Shown here: positions 16,235 through 24,697 of the stretch, piece by piece | How the letters are laid out: each line of letters opens with the position of its first letter | Position numbering within the stretch: position 1 is the stretch's first letter | NCBI GenBank assembly: GCA_028345065.1 | Contig: JAOMCN010000014.1 | Coordinates: forward strand, 1-43,916 | Direction: 5' to 3' | From: Rhodospirillales bacterium | GTDB taxonomy: Bacteria > Pseudomonadota > Alphaproteobacteria > Rhodospirillales > UBA2165 | Length of the DNA: 43,916 bases | The notes under the pieces: generated by a model | What the model was told of the DNA's origin: nothing | Database searches by the model: none | What the model saw: the letters and a program-made list of their open reading frames with translations, nothing else | Translations under genes and position numbers: made by a program

Positions 16235-17569
16235 ATGAGTTTCGTGAACCTCGGCTTGAGTGAAGAGGTTTTGAAGGCTGTTGCAGACGCTGGATACACA
16301 AACCCCACACCAATTCAAGAACATGCAATCCCTCAAGTACTTGCCGGACGCGATATTTTAGGGTGCGCTCAAACCGGTACAGGCAAAACCGCTTCCTTTA
16401 CTCTTCCAATGATTGATATTTTGGCGTCGGGAAGAGCGCGAGCTCGAATGCCCCGTACACTCATCCTTGAACCTACTCGAGAATTGGCAACTCAAGTTGC
16501 CGAAAACTTTGATATTTATGGCAAGTACAACAATTTAACAAAGGCGCTCATCATCGGTGGTACATCCATGGAAGATCAATCAAAAAAGCTAGATAAAGGT
16601 GTCGATGTTTTGATCGCCACGCCTGGTCGATTACTAGACCTTTTTGAGCGGGGAGGAATACTTCTAAAAGACGTGAAAGTATTGGTAATCGACGAAGCCG
16701 ATCGCATGCTTGACATGGGATTCATTCCTGATGTCGAAAAAATTGTCTCTGTTTTGAATAAAATCAGACAAACGTTACTTTTTTCCGCCACCATGCCCCC
16801 GGAAATTCGGCGATTATCAAACGCTTTCCTTATCAACCCAAAGGAAATCGCTGTCAGTCCATCGGCAACCTCTTCAAATAATATTGATCAACACCTGGTA
16901 ATGATACCATTCCCCTTGAAAGGTGATATAAAAAAACTACAGGCAAAAAAGCGCGAGACACTTCGGCAGTTAATCAGACATGAGGACGTCTCGAATGCCT
17001 TAATTTTCTGTAACAGAAAAAGAGACGTGGACATTGTCCACAAGTCTTTCCAAAAGTATGGCTTTAACTCTGCAACTCTCCATGGGGATATGTCACAACC
17101 AGCACGCACAGAAACCATGGAACGCTTTAAATCCAAAATCATCACTTTTCTTGTCTGCAGCGACGTAGCTGCACGTGGGTTGGATATTGACGACCTAAGC
17201 CATGTGTTTAATTTTGATGTACCTACTCATCCAGAGGACTATGTCCACCGCATTGGACGAACCGGTCGCGCAGGTAAAACTGGCAAGGCCTTTACTATCT
17301 CGTCAATTAAGGAAAAAAAATTTATTGACGCAATTAAACGTCTCACGGGTAAAGAGATTCCTATATATTCTACAAGTAAATTAAAGACAAAAGACGACAA
17401 TCGAAGAGTGAGATCTAAAAATGAAGACGATACCAGGAAAAAGGGAGATAGCTTGACTTCCCAAAAATCCAATAGACAAGATCTAAACAATAAACAAGAA
17501 CAAACACATAAAGATAAACCAATCGTCGGGCTGGGAGAACATGTTCCTGCTTTTTTGAACCGCACATGA
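16235..17569 (+). CDS. rhlE: DEAD-box ATP-dependent RNA helicase, RhlE type
   Basis: Unwinds RNA during ribosome assembly or mRNA decay, often at low temperature. Motifs in order: the Q motif (GYTNPTPIQ), AQTGTGKT (45-52), PTRELA, TPGRLLD, DEAD (154-157), SAT (184-186), and in the second domain ARGLDI and HRIGRTGRAGKTG. The C-terminal 70 residues are basic and polar (Lys, Asp, Asn, Gln), a likely unstructured RNA-binding tail. Length is 444. ATG 16235 begins the first conserved block, MSFVNLGLSEEVLKAV. It is monocistronic by appearance, with no gene until 17906. Confidence 0.95.
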   Translation: MSFVNLGLSEEVLKAVADAGYTNPTPIQEHAIPQVLAGRDILGCAQTGTGKTASFTLPMIDILASGRARARMPRTLILEPTRELATQVAENFDIYGKYNNLTKALIIGGTSMEDQSKKLDKGVDVLIATPGRLLDLFERGGILLKDVKVLVIDEADRMLDMGFIPDVEKIVSVLNKIRQTLLFSATMPPEIRRLSNAFLINPKEIAVSPSATSSNNIDQHLVMIPFPLKGDIKKLQAKKRETLRQLIRHEDVSNALIFCNRKRDVDIVHKSFQKYGFNSATLHGDMSQPARTETMERFKSKIITFLVCSDVAARGLDIDDLSHVFNFDVPTHPEDYVHRIGRTGRAGKTGKAFTISSIKEKKFIDAIKRLTGKEIPIYSTSKLKTKDDNRRVRSKNEDDTRKKGDSLTSQKSNRQDLNNKQEQTHKDKPIVGLGEHVPAFLNRT

Positions 17570-17905
17570 AAGTGGGTGGGGAAAAGTTCGCTTAATACCA
17601 AGCAACTCCCATCTTGGATTCAGTTCTGACATTGAGTTTTTGGCGATACCGAAGATTATAATTTTATTTTGTAATAATATACAATGACCAGCATACAAAA
17701 TGTTCGTGAACTGTTTGCCGGTATGATGTTAACTGGCAATATCAAATATTGTCCCGAACTATATTATAGTAAATTATTGAAAATTATTAATTTCAAGATA
17801 ATTGTCAGCCTATCGTTTTTGCCCCAATGTAACTACTCTCTTCCAATTTATTTGCATTTGAATATCAACCATAGGTCCGATTATAAACAAGCATAGGGGG
17901 CATAA
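17570..17905. other. Intergenic, no gene seen
   Basis: AT-rich spacer between rhlE and the RAM-domain gene. A 70-codon frame at 17684 has no ribosome site and a composition expected by chance. The promoter for the gene at 17906 is probably here. Confidence 0.4.
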
Positions 17906-18148
17906 ATGCAGACTATATTTATCCAAGTAAAAGCCGAACTCGGTAGAGCGTACAAAGTGGCTGAGGAGGCTATTGAAAGCGTGGAACAGGTCTCGGAAGC
18001 ATATTCAACATCTGGGCAATTTGATTTATTGTTTAAATGTTATCTGAATGACGACGACGATATCGGCCGTTTTGTAACTGAAAAAATACAGTGTTTACCG
18101 AGCGTTAAAGATACGTTCACCATGATTACTTTCAAGGCATTTTCCTGA
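17906..18148 (+). CDS. Stand-alone Lrp/AsnC ligand-binding (RAM) domain protein
   Basis: 80 residues that match only the C-terminal RAM/SAM domain of Lrp/AsnC regulators: QTIFIQVKAELGRAYKVAEE, VSEAYSTSGQFDLLFKCYL and VTEKIQCLPSVKDTFTMITF. There is no helix-turn-helix. In the family this domain forms ring-like oligomers that sense amino acids, so the protein is probably a small effector-binding or enzyme-regulating subunit rather than a DNA binder. ATG 17906 follows GGGGGCATAA. The glycosyltransferase gene starts 15 bases after its stop, so the pair is probably co-transcribed. Confidence 0.85.
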   Translation: MQTIFIQVKAELGRAYKVAEEAIESVEQVSEAYSTSGQFDLLFKCYLNDDDDIGRFVTEKIQCLPSVKDTFTMITFKAFS

Positions 18149-18163
18149 CTTGTACGCACCCCG

Positions 18164-19846
18164 ATGACGATAGCAATTAGTTTTGACGGCAACCAACTTG
18201 AGACGGAAAGACCTATCGGTATTGACGTTGCAACGCGTGACTTTATTCGTGGTCACTTCCGTTTTGGGCACCAGGAAAGATTCTACTGTGTTTGTCCAAA
18301 CGTCGAAGCCTTCGAAATTTATAAGAAATACGCGCAAGATGAAGGTATAGAGCGCGAACGCTGCCTATCTATTAATCAAAATGATCCAGAGGGACTTGAA
18401 ATAGCACAGTGTCTTCTACGGTATGACCCTGGCATCGTCAGAAATGCCTGGGCACGCCGCTACCATGGGCAAAGGCTCTACAGCCTTTGTGGAGTCGCTC
18501 ATTCCAGTGCATCGGCTGAGGTTATGGAGGTAGTTGGAAGTTATTTGTCATCCCCCCTGCAATCCTGGGATGCGCTGATCTGTCCAAGTAAGGCAATCCG
18601 CAGTGCTATTCGATCAATTATCACAGCATGGGAAGCTAATTTTAAGGAACGATTTGGGCTTGAATTTAACTGCCCGTTGGAATTACCCATAATTCCTTTA
18701 GGGGTGGATACTGCAAAGCTTAAAAACACAACCTCTCCATACGATCGCACCCAACAAAGAAATTTACTCGGCATCTCCGACAATGAAATAGTATTACTCT
18801 ATGTAGGGCGCTTGAATTACATAGCAAAAGCAAGCCCCCTCCCTCTCCTCATTGCCGCCGAAGAAGTAGCCAAAAACTCTACAAAGCCTTTTCACATTAT
18901 ATTTAATGGCTATTTCAATGATCCAGCAGTATTCCGCATTAGTAATGAACATGTATTCAATCAAGCCATACGCGACATATGTCAAAAAGTGAACGTTACT
19001 TTTGTTAATCATGGTGACCCAAGGTTCCCCAATGGTGTTTGGGCCGCCGGAGATATATTTTGTTCCCTATCAGATAATATCCAAGAAAGCTTCGGGCTTA
19101 CACCAATAGAAGCCATGGCATCTGGGCTACCGGTAATCGTTAGTGATTGGGACGGTTATAGGGATACTGTCCGTGACGGGATAGATGGATTAACAATCCC
19201 AACCTATATGCCGTCATCAGGTAATGGTCGAGAGATTGCCTATCGTTACTTTTCGGGTCAATACAGCTATGGGGACTATTTGGGTGCTACTTCACAATCA
19301 ATATCTGTAGATATTCAATCACTGGTAACCGCAATTTCTCTACTTTCTAATGATTCCGAGAAGCGAAGAACCATGGGGAACGCTGGTAAACGAAGAGCAT
19401 TAGAATTATTTGATTGGTCTCACATTATTGCCGCATATGAAGAATTATGGAATGAATTAACCGTTCGCCGCGAACATGCCAATGAAACAATGCCTCTTCT
19501 GGAAGGAGATCATTTTCATCCATCTCGGCAAGATCCATTCGTTATTTTTAAAGAGTTTCCGACAAAGGCCATTTCCATTAATGGGAGAATTTCACTACTC
19601 ACTGAAAATTGGCATGAGGCTATGAATAGAATCTCGCTAAAAATGAGCTTAATACTCCCAAACAACCTTATGGAACTTGAAAAACTACCGGCGCTCATAG
19701 CACAAATAGAAGCTCAACCCGATTCCACCCTGGAACAAGTAGCATCAGAACTCGAGGAAAATAATCAGGCTCGTTTTGTAATGACCATCGGATGGCTATT
19801 GAAGTTGGGAATTTTTCAATATCACGCCCCAGAAGGAGATCCCTAA
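18164..19846 (+). CDS. GT4-type glycosyltransferase with extra C-terminal domain
   Basis: 560-residue GT-B fold enzyme. The C-terminal nucleotide-sugar domain starts near LLYVGRLNYIAKASPLPLL (about 211) and has the GT4 E-x7-E motif, E308 to E316 in ESFGLTPIEAMASGLPVI, followed by SDWDGYRDTVRDG. The N-terminal acceptor domain is divergent. After the usual end (about 455) there are some 100 more residues, mostly helical, ending DSTLEQVASELEENNQARF and IGWLLKLGIFQYHAP. These look like a small winged-helix or PqqD-like module. Donor and acceptor are unknown. It lies close behind the RAM-domain gene, and its stop overlaps the opposing decarboxylase stop. Confidence 0.82.
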   Translation: MTIAISFDGNQLETERPIGIDVATRDFIRGHFRFGHQERFYCVCPNVEAFEIYKKYAQDEGIERERCLSINQNDPEGLEIAQCLLRYDPGIVRNAWARRYHGQRLYSLCGVAHSSASAEVMEVVGSYLSSPLQSWDALICPSKAIRSAIRSIITAWEANFKERFGLEFNCPLELPIIPLGVDTAKLKNTTSPYDRTQQRNLLGISDNEIVLLYVGRLNYIAKASPLPLLIAAEEVAKNSTKPFHIIFNGYFNDPAVFRISNEHVFNQAIRDICQKVNVTFVNHGDPRFPNGVWAAGDIFCSLSDNIQESFGLTPIEAMASGLPVIVSDWDGYRDTVRDGIDGLTIPTYMPSSGNGREIAYRYFSGQYSYGDYLGATSQSISVDIQSLVTAISLLSNDSEKRRTMGNAGKRRALELFDWSHIIAAYEELWNELTVRREHANETMPLLEGDHFHPSRQDPFVIFKEFPTKAISINGRISLLTENWHEAMNRISLKMSLILPNNLMELEKLPALIAQIEAQPDSTLEQVASELEENNQARFVMTIGWLLKLGIFQYHAPEGDP

Positions 19847-20976
19847 AGATAATATTCCTGTAAAGGGGCAAGACCATTAAAATCTATGGAAGCATAACTG
19901 GCAGTGTATGCACCCGTGCACAAAATATCCACGAAGTCTCCCGCTTTGAGCGTTAGGGGAAGTTCATAACCCGCATTTCGGTACAAGACATCAGCGCCAT
20001 CACAACTTGGTCCAGCGATAATAACTGGTCCTTTCTCTGAATCATCCATCAGAGTACGCAAAGGATATTGTATTGCCTCATTCATTGTTTCTGCCAGTCC
20101 ACCATATGTACCTACATCTAAGTATATCCATCGTCTTTTGGCCCCGTAGGATTTGCTAGAAACCAAAACTACCTCGCTTCTTAATAGGCCTGCTTCGGCA
20201 ATTATATAACGACCTGGTTCAAACATGATGGTAGGCAACCGATCACCAAAATTTTGCGCAATATATTTTTGAATAGAAGAAGCCAAAACTTCAATTTCGA
20301 GAACATCTTTTCTGTAACTTACAGGAAACCCTCCCCCGAGGTTTAAAAGGTCTAAATTGATACCGCGTTTTCTTAACTTATTAAAAAGTAAAGCTATACA
20401 CGCCAAAGCTTTACCCCATTCCCTTGCATTAGTCTGCTGTGAACCAACATGAAAGGATAGCCCATAAGGTTCGAGACCCATTTTTTCTGCATCAATCAGC
20501 AGATCAATCGCCATATCGGGACTACAACCGAACTTGTCGGAAAATGGCCAAGCGGCTCCTGTATTTGTTGTCATAATCCTACAGAAAACCTTGGAACCCG
20601 GAGCGGCTACATTAATTTTTTGTAAATCATTTTCACTGTCAAAAGCGAAAAGGCGCACTCCTAAATCATATGCTGCGGCTATATCATCCAACTTTTTTAT
20701 AGTGTTACCATAGGAAATATGTTGAGGCGCTGCCCCTACCGCCAAACATCTCTCCACTTCTAATACACTTGCCGCGTCAAACCATGATCCAAGGGCTGCA
20801 AGTTTTTTAAGGATGGGAGGTGCCGGGTTAGCTTTGACAGCATAATAGATCATTGACCCCGGAAACGCTTTTTTAAACCTTTTATAATTCATTGACACAA
20901 CATCAAGATCTACAACCAAACAAGGAGTGTTAGGAGTTCCCGAAACTAAAAACTTTTCAACCTTTGTTGTTACCAA
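19843..20976 (-). CDS. Ornithine/lysine decarboxylase-like PLP enzyme (fold III)
   Basis: 377-residue alanine-racemase-fold decarboxylase of the eukaryotic-type ODC group. The PLP lysine is K48 in YYAVKANP. HVGSQQ, LNLGGGFPV and EPGRYI are the phosphate and cofactor motifs. GPSCDGADVLY (Cys325-Asp326) supplies the active-site Cys/Asp from the partner subunit, with GAYTASYA near the end. The length and the CDG motif favour ornithine decarboxylase (putrescine synthesis) over diaminopimelate decarboxylase, which is longer and has CESxD. Lysine or another substrate remains possible. Its stop codon overlaps the glycosyltransferase stop on the other strand. It is divergent from the nfu-like gene across 192 bases. 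Confidence 0.87.
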   Translation of the reverse strand: MVTTKVEKFLVSGTPNTPCLVVDLDVVSMNYKRFKKAFPGSMIYYAVKANPAPPILKKLAALGSWFDAASVLEVERCLAVGAAPQHISYGNTIKKLDDIAAAYDLGVRLFAFDSENDLQKINVAAPGSKVFCRIMTTNTGAAWPFSDKFGCSPDMAIDLLIDAEKMGLEPYGLSFHVGSQQTNAREWGKALACIALLFNKLRKRGINLDLLNLGGGFPVSYRKDVLEIEVLASSIQKYIAQNFGDRLPTIMFEPGRYIIAEAGLLRSEVVLVSSKSYGAKRRWIYLDVGTYGGLAETMNEAIQYPLRTLMDDSEKGPVIIAGPSCDGADVLYRNAGYELPLTLKAGDFVDILCTGAYTASYASIDFNGLAPLQEYYL

Positions 20977-21168
20977 GATACCAATCCCCCAATACTCACC
21001 TAATTCAATGTCATCAAAGGGGCATATAAACAGATTAGAAGGATCATTAAAGTGAATAGTTTACATTAAATTATAAGTGATTCTGTTAGTAATTATTTTC
21101 GCGACATGAACCGAATTTCGATTTATAATCCTAATGAGACGCCGTCAAATTAATCTTAGGAGAGTTAG

Positions 21169-22032
21169 ATGTTCATCCAAACGGAGCCTATGCCTGATCT
21201 TAATCGGATGAAATTTTACCCAGGTGAACCTGTGCTGGTTTCAGGATCTTTGGAGTTTTCAGATATGGAAGCTGCCGAACGATCACCTCTGGTAAGCCGT
21301 TTATTTGAAATTGAAGGTGTCATGCAGGTCACCCTGTACGAAGAATTTGTCACGGTTAAAAAGCAGGAGAACTTTAATTGGCAGATTCTAAAACCAATGA
21401 TCTTGGGTGCCATTATGGACCATTATTCCACGGGTAAACCTATGCTGTTGGAAACCAAGGATCCCAAGGAAGATCTCGAGTTTAACATTAACGATTCACC
21501 AGAAGATGCCGAAACTATTATACAAATTCAAGAAATTATTAATACTCGAATTAAACCTGCGGCGGAGCAGATGGGCGGTGCTGTGACGTACAAGGCCTTT
21601 AATAATGGCACTCTTTATGTAGAATTCACGGGCCCCACTATGGCTTTGGCTAGTGGTATGACGAATGTGATAGGCCACCACGTTCCTCAAGTTACAGCGG
21701 TTAAAGACTTCAGAGACGCTATTCCAAAAAAAGGTCTGGATACCCCTGATGGCCGCGCAATTCAAGCTGTCTTAGATGAACGAATTAACCCGGCGGTTGC
21801 TGGTCATGGAGGCCATATCTCTCTAATTGACGTAAGCGAAGATACCGCGTTTATCCGCCTGGAAGGTGGTTGCCAAGGCTGTGGCATGGCTGACGTCACC
21901 TTAAAACAAGGGGTTGAAGTTGAAATTAAAGGTGCTGTTCCATCTATCGTGGCGGTTTTAGATGTCACCGACCATGCCGGTGGTGATAATCCTTATTACT
22001 CCCCTGGGAAAGGTGGTCCGGCGCCATACTAA
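21169..22032 (+). CDS. Three-domain Nfu/NifU-like Fe-S scaffold protein
   Basis: 287 residues, about 100 more than usual for alphaproteobacterial Nfu. Domain 1 (1-90) is the Nfu N-terminal domain: MFIQTEPMPDLNRMKFYPGE, then RLFEIEGVMQVTL and WQILKPMILGAIMDHY. Domain 2 (about 113-183) has the NifU-like helix-strand pattern (IINTRIKPAAEQMGGAVT, LYVEFTGPTMALASGM) but the Cys pair is replaced by GPTMA. Domain 3 (about 195-268) is a normal NifU domain with C235 and C238 in EGGCQGCGMADVTLKQG. It would carry a [4Fe-4S] cluster bridged between subunits. ATG 21169 has AGGAGA upstream. The radical SAM gene follows 34 bases later. Confidence 0.88.
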   Translation: MFIQTEPMPDLNRMKFYPGEPVLVSGSLEFSDMEAAERSPLVSRLFEIEGVMQVTLYEEFVTVKKQENFNWQILKPMILGAIMDHYSTGKPMLLETKDPKEDLEFNINDSPEDAETIIQIQEIINTRIKPAAEQMGGAVTYKAFNNGTLYVEFTGPTMALASGMTNVIGHHVPQVTAVKDFRDAIPKKGLDTPDGRAIQAVLDERINPAVAGHGGHISLIDVSEDTAFIRLEGGCQGCGMADVTLKQGVEVEIKGAVPSIVAVLDVTDHAGGDNPYYSPGKGGPAPY

Positions 22033-22066
22033 AACAGTCTAACCGACCTACAATCCGGACGGTATC

Positions 22067-23467
22067 ATGAAGGTTTTACTCCTTTCCACGTATGACCTTG
22101 GACATCAGCCACTTGCCCTGGCTACGTTGTCTGCAGCTATATCTAAAGATGGGGCGGAAGTCATTTGTAATGACTTGGCAGTGGAATCTTTGAAAGAGGA
22201 GGTAGTAAAATCCTCATCACTGATCTGCCTCCATCTCGCTATGCATACCGCCACCCGTTTGGCGCTTCAACTCCTGCCTCGATTAAGAAAATTAAATTCA
22301 GATGCTCATATATGTCTTTTTGGACTATATGCTCCGATGATAGGGAATATCTTCGTTGAAGAGAGAAATATGTCGTTTATTGGTGGTGAGTTTAAAACAG
22401 CAGTCACAAAACTCTGTTATGAACTAAATGGTTCAGACTCTTTTAACTCACGCGAGCGGAACGTTACAATTATTGGAAAATATCCCTTCGACGTGCCTGA
22501 TCGAACCAAGCTTCCAACATTAGACAATTATGCTTATCTGGAAGAAGCCAATGGTGATCGAAAGATCACAGGTTACACTGAAACTAGCCGGGGCTGTAAA
22601 CACATCTGCCGGCATTGCCCAGTTGTACCCGTATACGGGGGTCGGTTTTTTATCGTTCCTGTCGATATAGTCATGAAAGACATACGACAGTTAGTTGAAG
22701 CAGGCGCAGAACATATCAGTTTTGGTGATCCCGACTTTTTTAATGGACCCAAACATGCGTTAGATATAATCACAAAGTTACACAATGAGTTTCCTCATCT
22801 CGGCTATGACGTGATAATAAAGGTTGAACACCTTCTAAAGCATCAGAAATTGCTAGCCGTTTTAAAGGATACAGGCTGTAGGTTTATCACTACAGCGGTT
22901 GAATCAGTTGACGACCATGTCCTCTTAAAATTGGAAAAAGGACATAGCACTTCTGATTTCAACGAAGTAGTCGATATCACTAAACGCTTGGAATTACTTT
23001 TATCTCCAACTTTTATCCCTTTCACACCCTGGTCTACGGTCAGCAATTATCAGGATCTCCTTAAAACAATCGTGGACCTTGGGCTAGTAAATAATGTCGC
23101 ATCGGTGCAACTAAGCATTCACCTTTTAATCCCATTGGGATCCCGCTTGTTAGAACTGGACGAGATCAAAGCACGCGCTCCTCAATTTGACCACGAGGCA
23201 CTAAGTTATCCTTGGCAATTCAGTGATCCTCAAACGGAAACTTTGGCAATTAATGTAAGACAAATTGTTGAGGAAGGAGAACAGCGTAGCAAAACAAGAC
23301 AGGAAATATTTATGGAGCTCTGGGAGGCTGCTAACAATGCTCAAAATACGACTTCCCAGCCATCAACAACTTTAAACTTTTCGCAAGATTGCACAGACAT
23401 CCCAAAAATGAGCGAGGCTTGGTACTGCTGCGCAGAGCCTACACGTTTTCAGGCCGAACAGATTTAA
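22067..23467 (+). CDS. B12-binding-type radical SAM protein with CCAEP tail
   Basis: 466 residues. The N-terminal Rossmann-like region (1-120) resembles the cobalamin-binding domain of class B radical SAM proteins but lacks the DxHxxG base-off motif. The radical SAM cluster motif is C177-x3-C181-x2-C184 (GYTETSRGCKHICRHCP), followed by ISFGDPDFFNGP and ITTAVESVDD, typical of this class. The final 20 residues contain YCCAEP with vicinal Cys454-Cys455. I recall a protein family defined by a CUAEP/CCAEP tail in which the first Cys-pair residue can be selenocysteine; here both codons are TGC. Its product is unknown. The ATP-grasp gene starts nine bases after the stop. Confidence 0.88.
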   Translation: MKVLLLSTYDLGHQPLALATLSAAISKDGAEVICNDLAVESLKEEVVKSSSLICLHLAMHTATRLALQLLPRLRKLNSDAHICLFGLYAPMIGNIFVEERNMSFIGGEFKTAVTKLCYELNGSDSFNSRERNVTIIGKYPFDVPDRTKLPTLDNYAYLEEANGDRKITGYTETSRGCKHICRHCPVVPVYGGRFFIVPVDIVMKDIRQLVEAGAEHISFGDPDFFNGPKHALDIITKLHNEFPHLGYDVIIKVEHLLKHQKLLAVLKDTGCRFITTAVESVDDHVLLKLEKGHSTSDFNEVVDITKRLELLLSPTFIPFTPWSTVSNYQDLLKTIVDLGLVNNVASVQLSIHLLIPLGSRLLELDEIKARAPQFDHEALSYPWQFSDPQTETLAINVRQIVEEGEQRSKTRQEIFMELWEAANNAQNTTSQPSTTLNFSQDCTDIPKMSEAWYCCAEPTRFQAEQI

Positions 23468-23476
23468 ATATAAAAC

Positions 23477-24697
23477 ATGGCGCGCCTACTTCTGTTAATA
23501 CCCACCACATCATACCGGGTTAAAGACTTTATGAATGCCGCTCATAAATCCGGGGTAAATGTAACAATTGGATCCGATGAAGAAAGTGTATTAAACACCT
23601 TTCAATCTAGCGGGATACTCCAACTCAAATTCGATGACTTAAACAAAAGTGTTGAAAAAATTAAAACCTTTCATAAAAGTCACCCTATCAATTCCATCAT
23701 TGGTGTTGAAGAGCAGACATGTCTTCTTGCTGTAAAAGCTCTTGAAAAATTAGGTCTGCCACACAACTCAATTGGATCAATTAAAGCTTCTATCAACAAA
23801 TACCAGTTCCGAAACACCCTAAAAAAGAACGGCTTACCTCATCCAGTTTTTCAGTGTGTAAAACCAAACGACGACATTAGGACACTCGCAAACTCCACCG
23901 ATTATCCCTGTGTTCTAAAACCGGTAAATCGTTCTGCAAGTCAAGGTGTAATACGGGCTAATAATTCTCGAGAATTCGTAGACGCATATCAGCGCATCGC
24001 CTCCCTGGTTTCTGGGGAAGATGTTATCGTTGAAGATTTTCTCCCGGGTCAGGAAGTAGCATTGGAAGGGCTTCTGACAAATGGAGAACTGAGAACGTTG
24101 GCGATTTTCGACAAGCCGGAACCCCTGGATGGACCCTATTTTGAGGAAACGATTTACGTCACCCCGTCCCAACATCCCATAGGAATCCAAGATAGACTCC
24201 ATCAAATTGTACAACAAGCGGCGAACGCTCTTGGTCTTACCGAAGGCCCTATTCATGCAGAATTACGAATACGCGATCAGGAACCCACGGTTAACGAACA
24301 AGGGCCTTGGCTAATCGAATTAGCCGCCCGCTCAATTGGTGGCCTATGTTCGCGCAGCCTAATATTTGACGGTGACCGCTCGCTCGAGGAGTTGATTATC
24401 TCTCACGCTCTCAAACAACCCATCGCTTACGTTAACCGAGAGAAGTTGGCTTCGGGTGTTATGATGATTCCAATTCCAAAAGCCGGGATTTTAAAAAGTG
24501 TTGAAGGTGAGATCGACGCGAGAGCATTAAAACACGTTAAAGATTTACAGATTTCCATTAAAATCGGACAAAAATTAACTCCCTTGCCTGAAGGGAAACA
24601 ATACCTCGGATTTATTTTCGCTAAGGCTGAAAGCCCAAAAGAAGTTCAAGATTCCCTTAGGGCAGCCCACTCACGCTTACGATTTGAGATTGATTAA
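23477..24697 (+). CDS. ATP-grasp ligase next to radical SAM gene
   Basis: 406-residue ATP-grasp enzyme of the carbamoyl-phosphate-synthetase-like/BtrD-LysX-type group. It would join a carboxylate to an amine or other nucleophile via acyl phosphate. The N-terminal pre-grasp region starts RLLLLIPTTSYR. The ATP-binding core has YPCVLKPVNRSASQGV (phosphate loop), VEDFLPGQEVALEGLL, and the metal-binding IHAELRIRDQEP and WLIELAARSIGG. A C-terminal beta region with GVMMIPIPKAGILK follows, as in relatives such as L-amino acid ligases. It starts nine bases behind the radical SAM gene, so they are surely one transcript. Substrates are unknown. Its TAA shares TTAA with the opposing gene's stop. Confidence 0.88.
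   Translation: MARLLLLIPTTSYRVKDFMNAAHKSGVNVTIGSDEESVLNTFQSSGILQLKFDDLNKSVEKIKTFHKSHPINSIIGVEEQTCLLAVKALEKLGLPHNSIGSIKASINKYQFRNTLKKNGLPHPVFQCVKPNDDIRTLANSTDYPCVLKPVNRSASQGVIRANNSREFVDAYQRIASLVSGEDVIVEDFLPGQEVALEGLLTNGELRTLAIFDKPEPLDGPYFEETIYVTPSQHPIGIQDRLHQIVQQAANALGLTEGPIHAELRIRDQEPTVNEQGPWLIELAARSIGGLCSRSLIFDGDRSLEELIISHALKQPIAYVNREKLASGVMMIPIPKAGILKSVEGEIDARALKHVKDLQISIKIGQKLTPLPEGKQYLGFIFAKAESPKEVQDSLRAAHSRLRFEID

Noticed and set aside
17684-17896. 70-codon plus-strand ORF before the RAM-domain gene
   Set aside because: No ribosome site, no family, and a composition expected by chance in AT-rich DNA.
23420-23440. Selenocysteine codon in the radical SAM tail
   Set aside because: Both positions are TGC, so they are ordinary cysteines and no recoding is needed.
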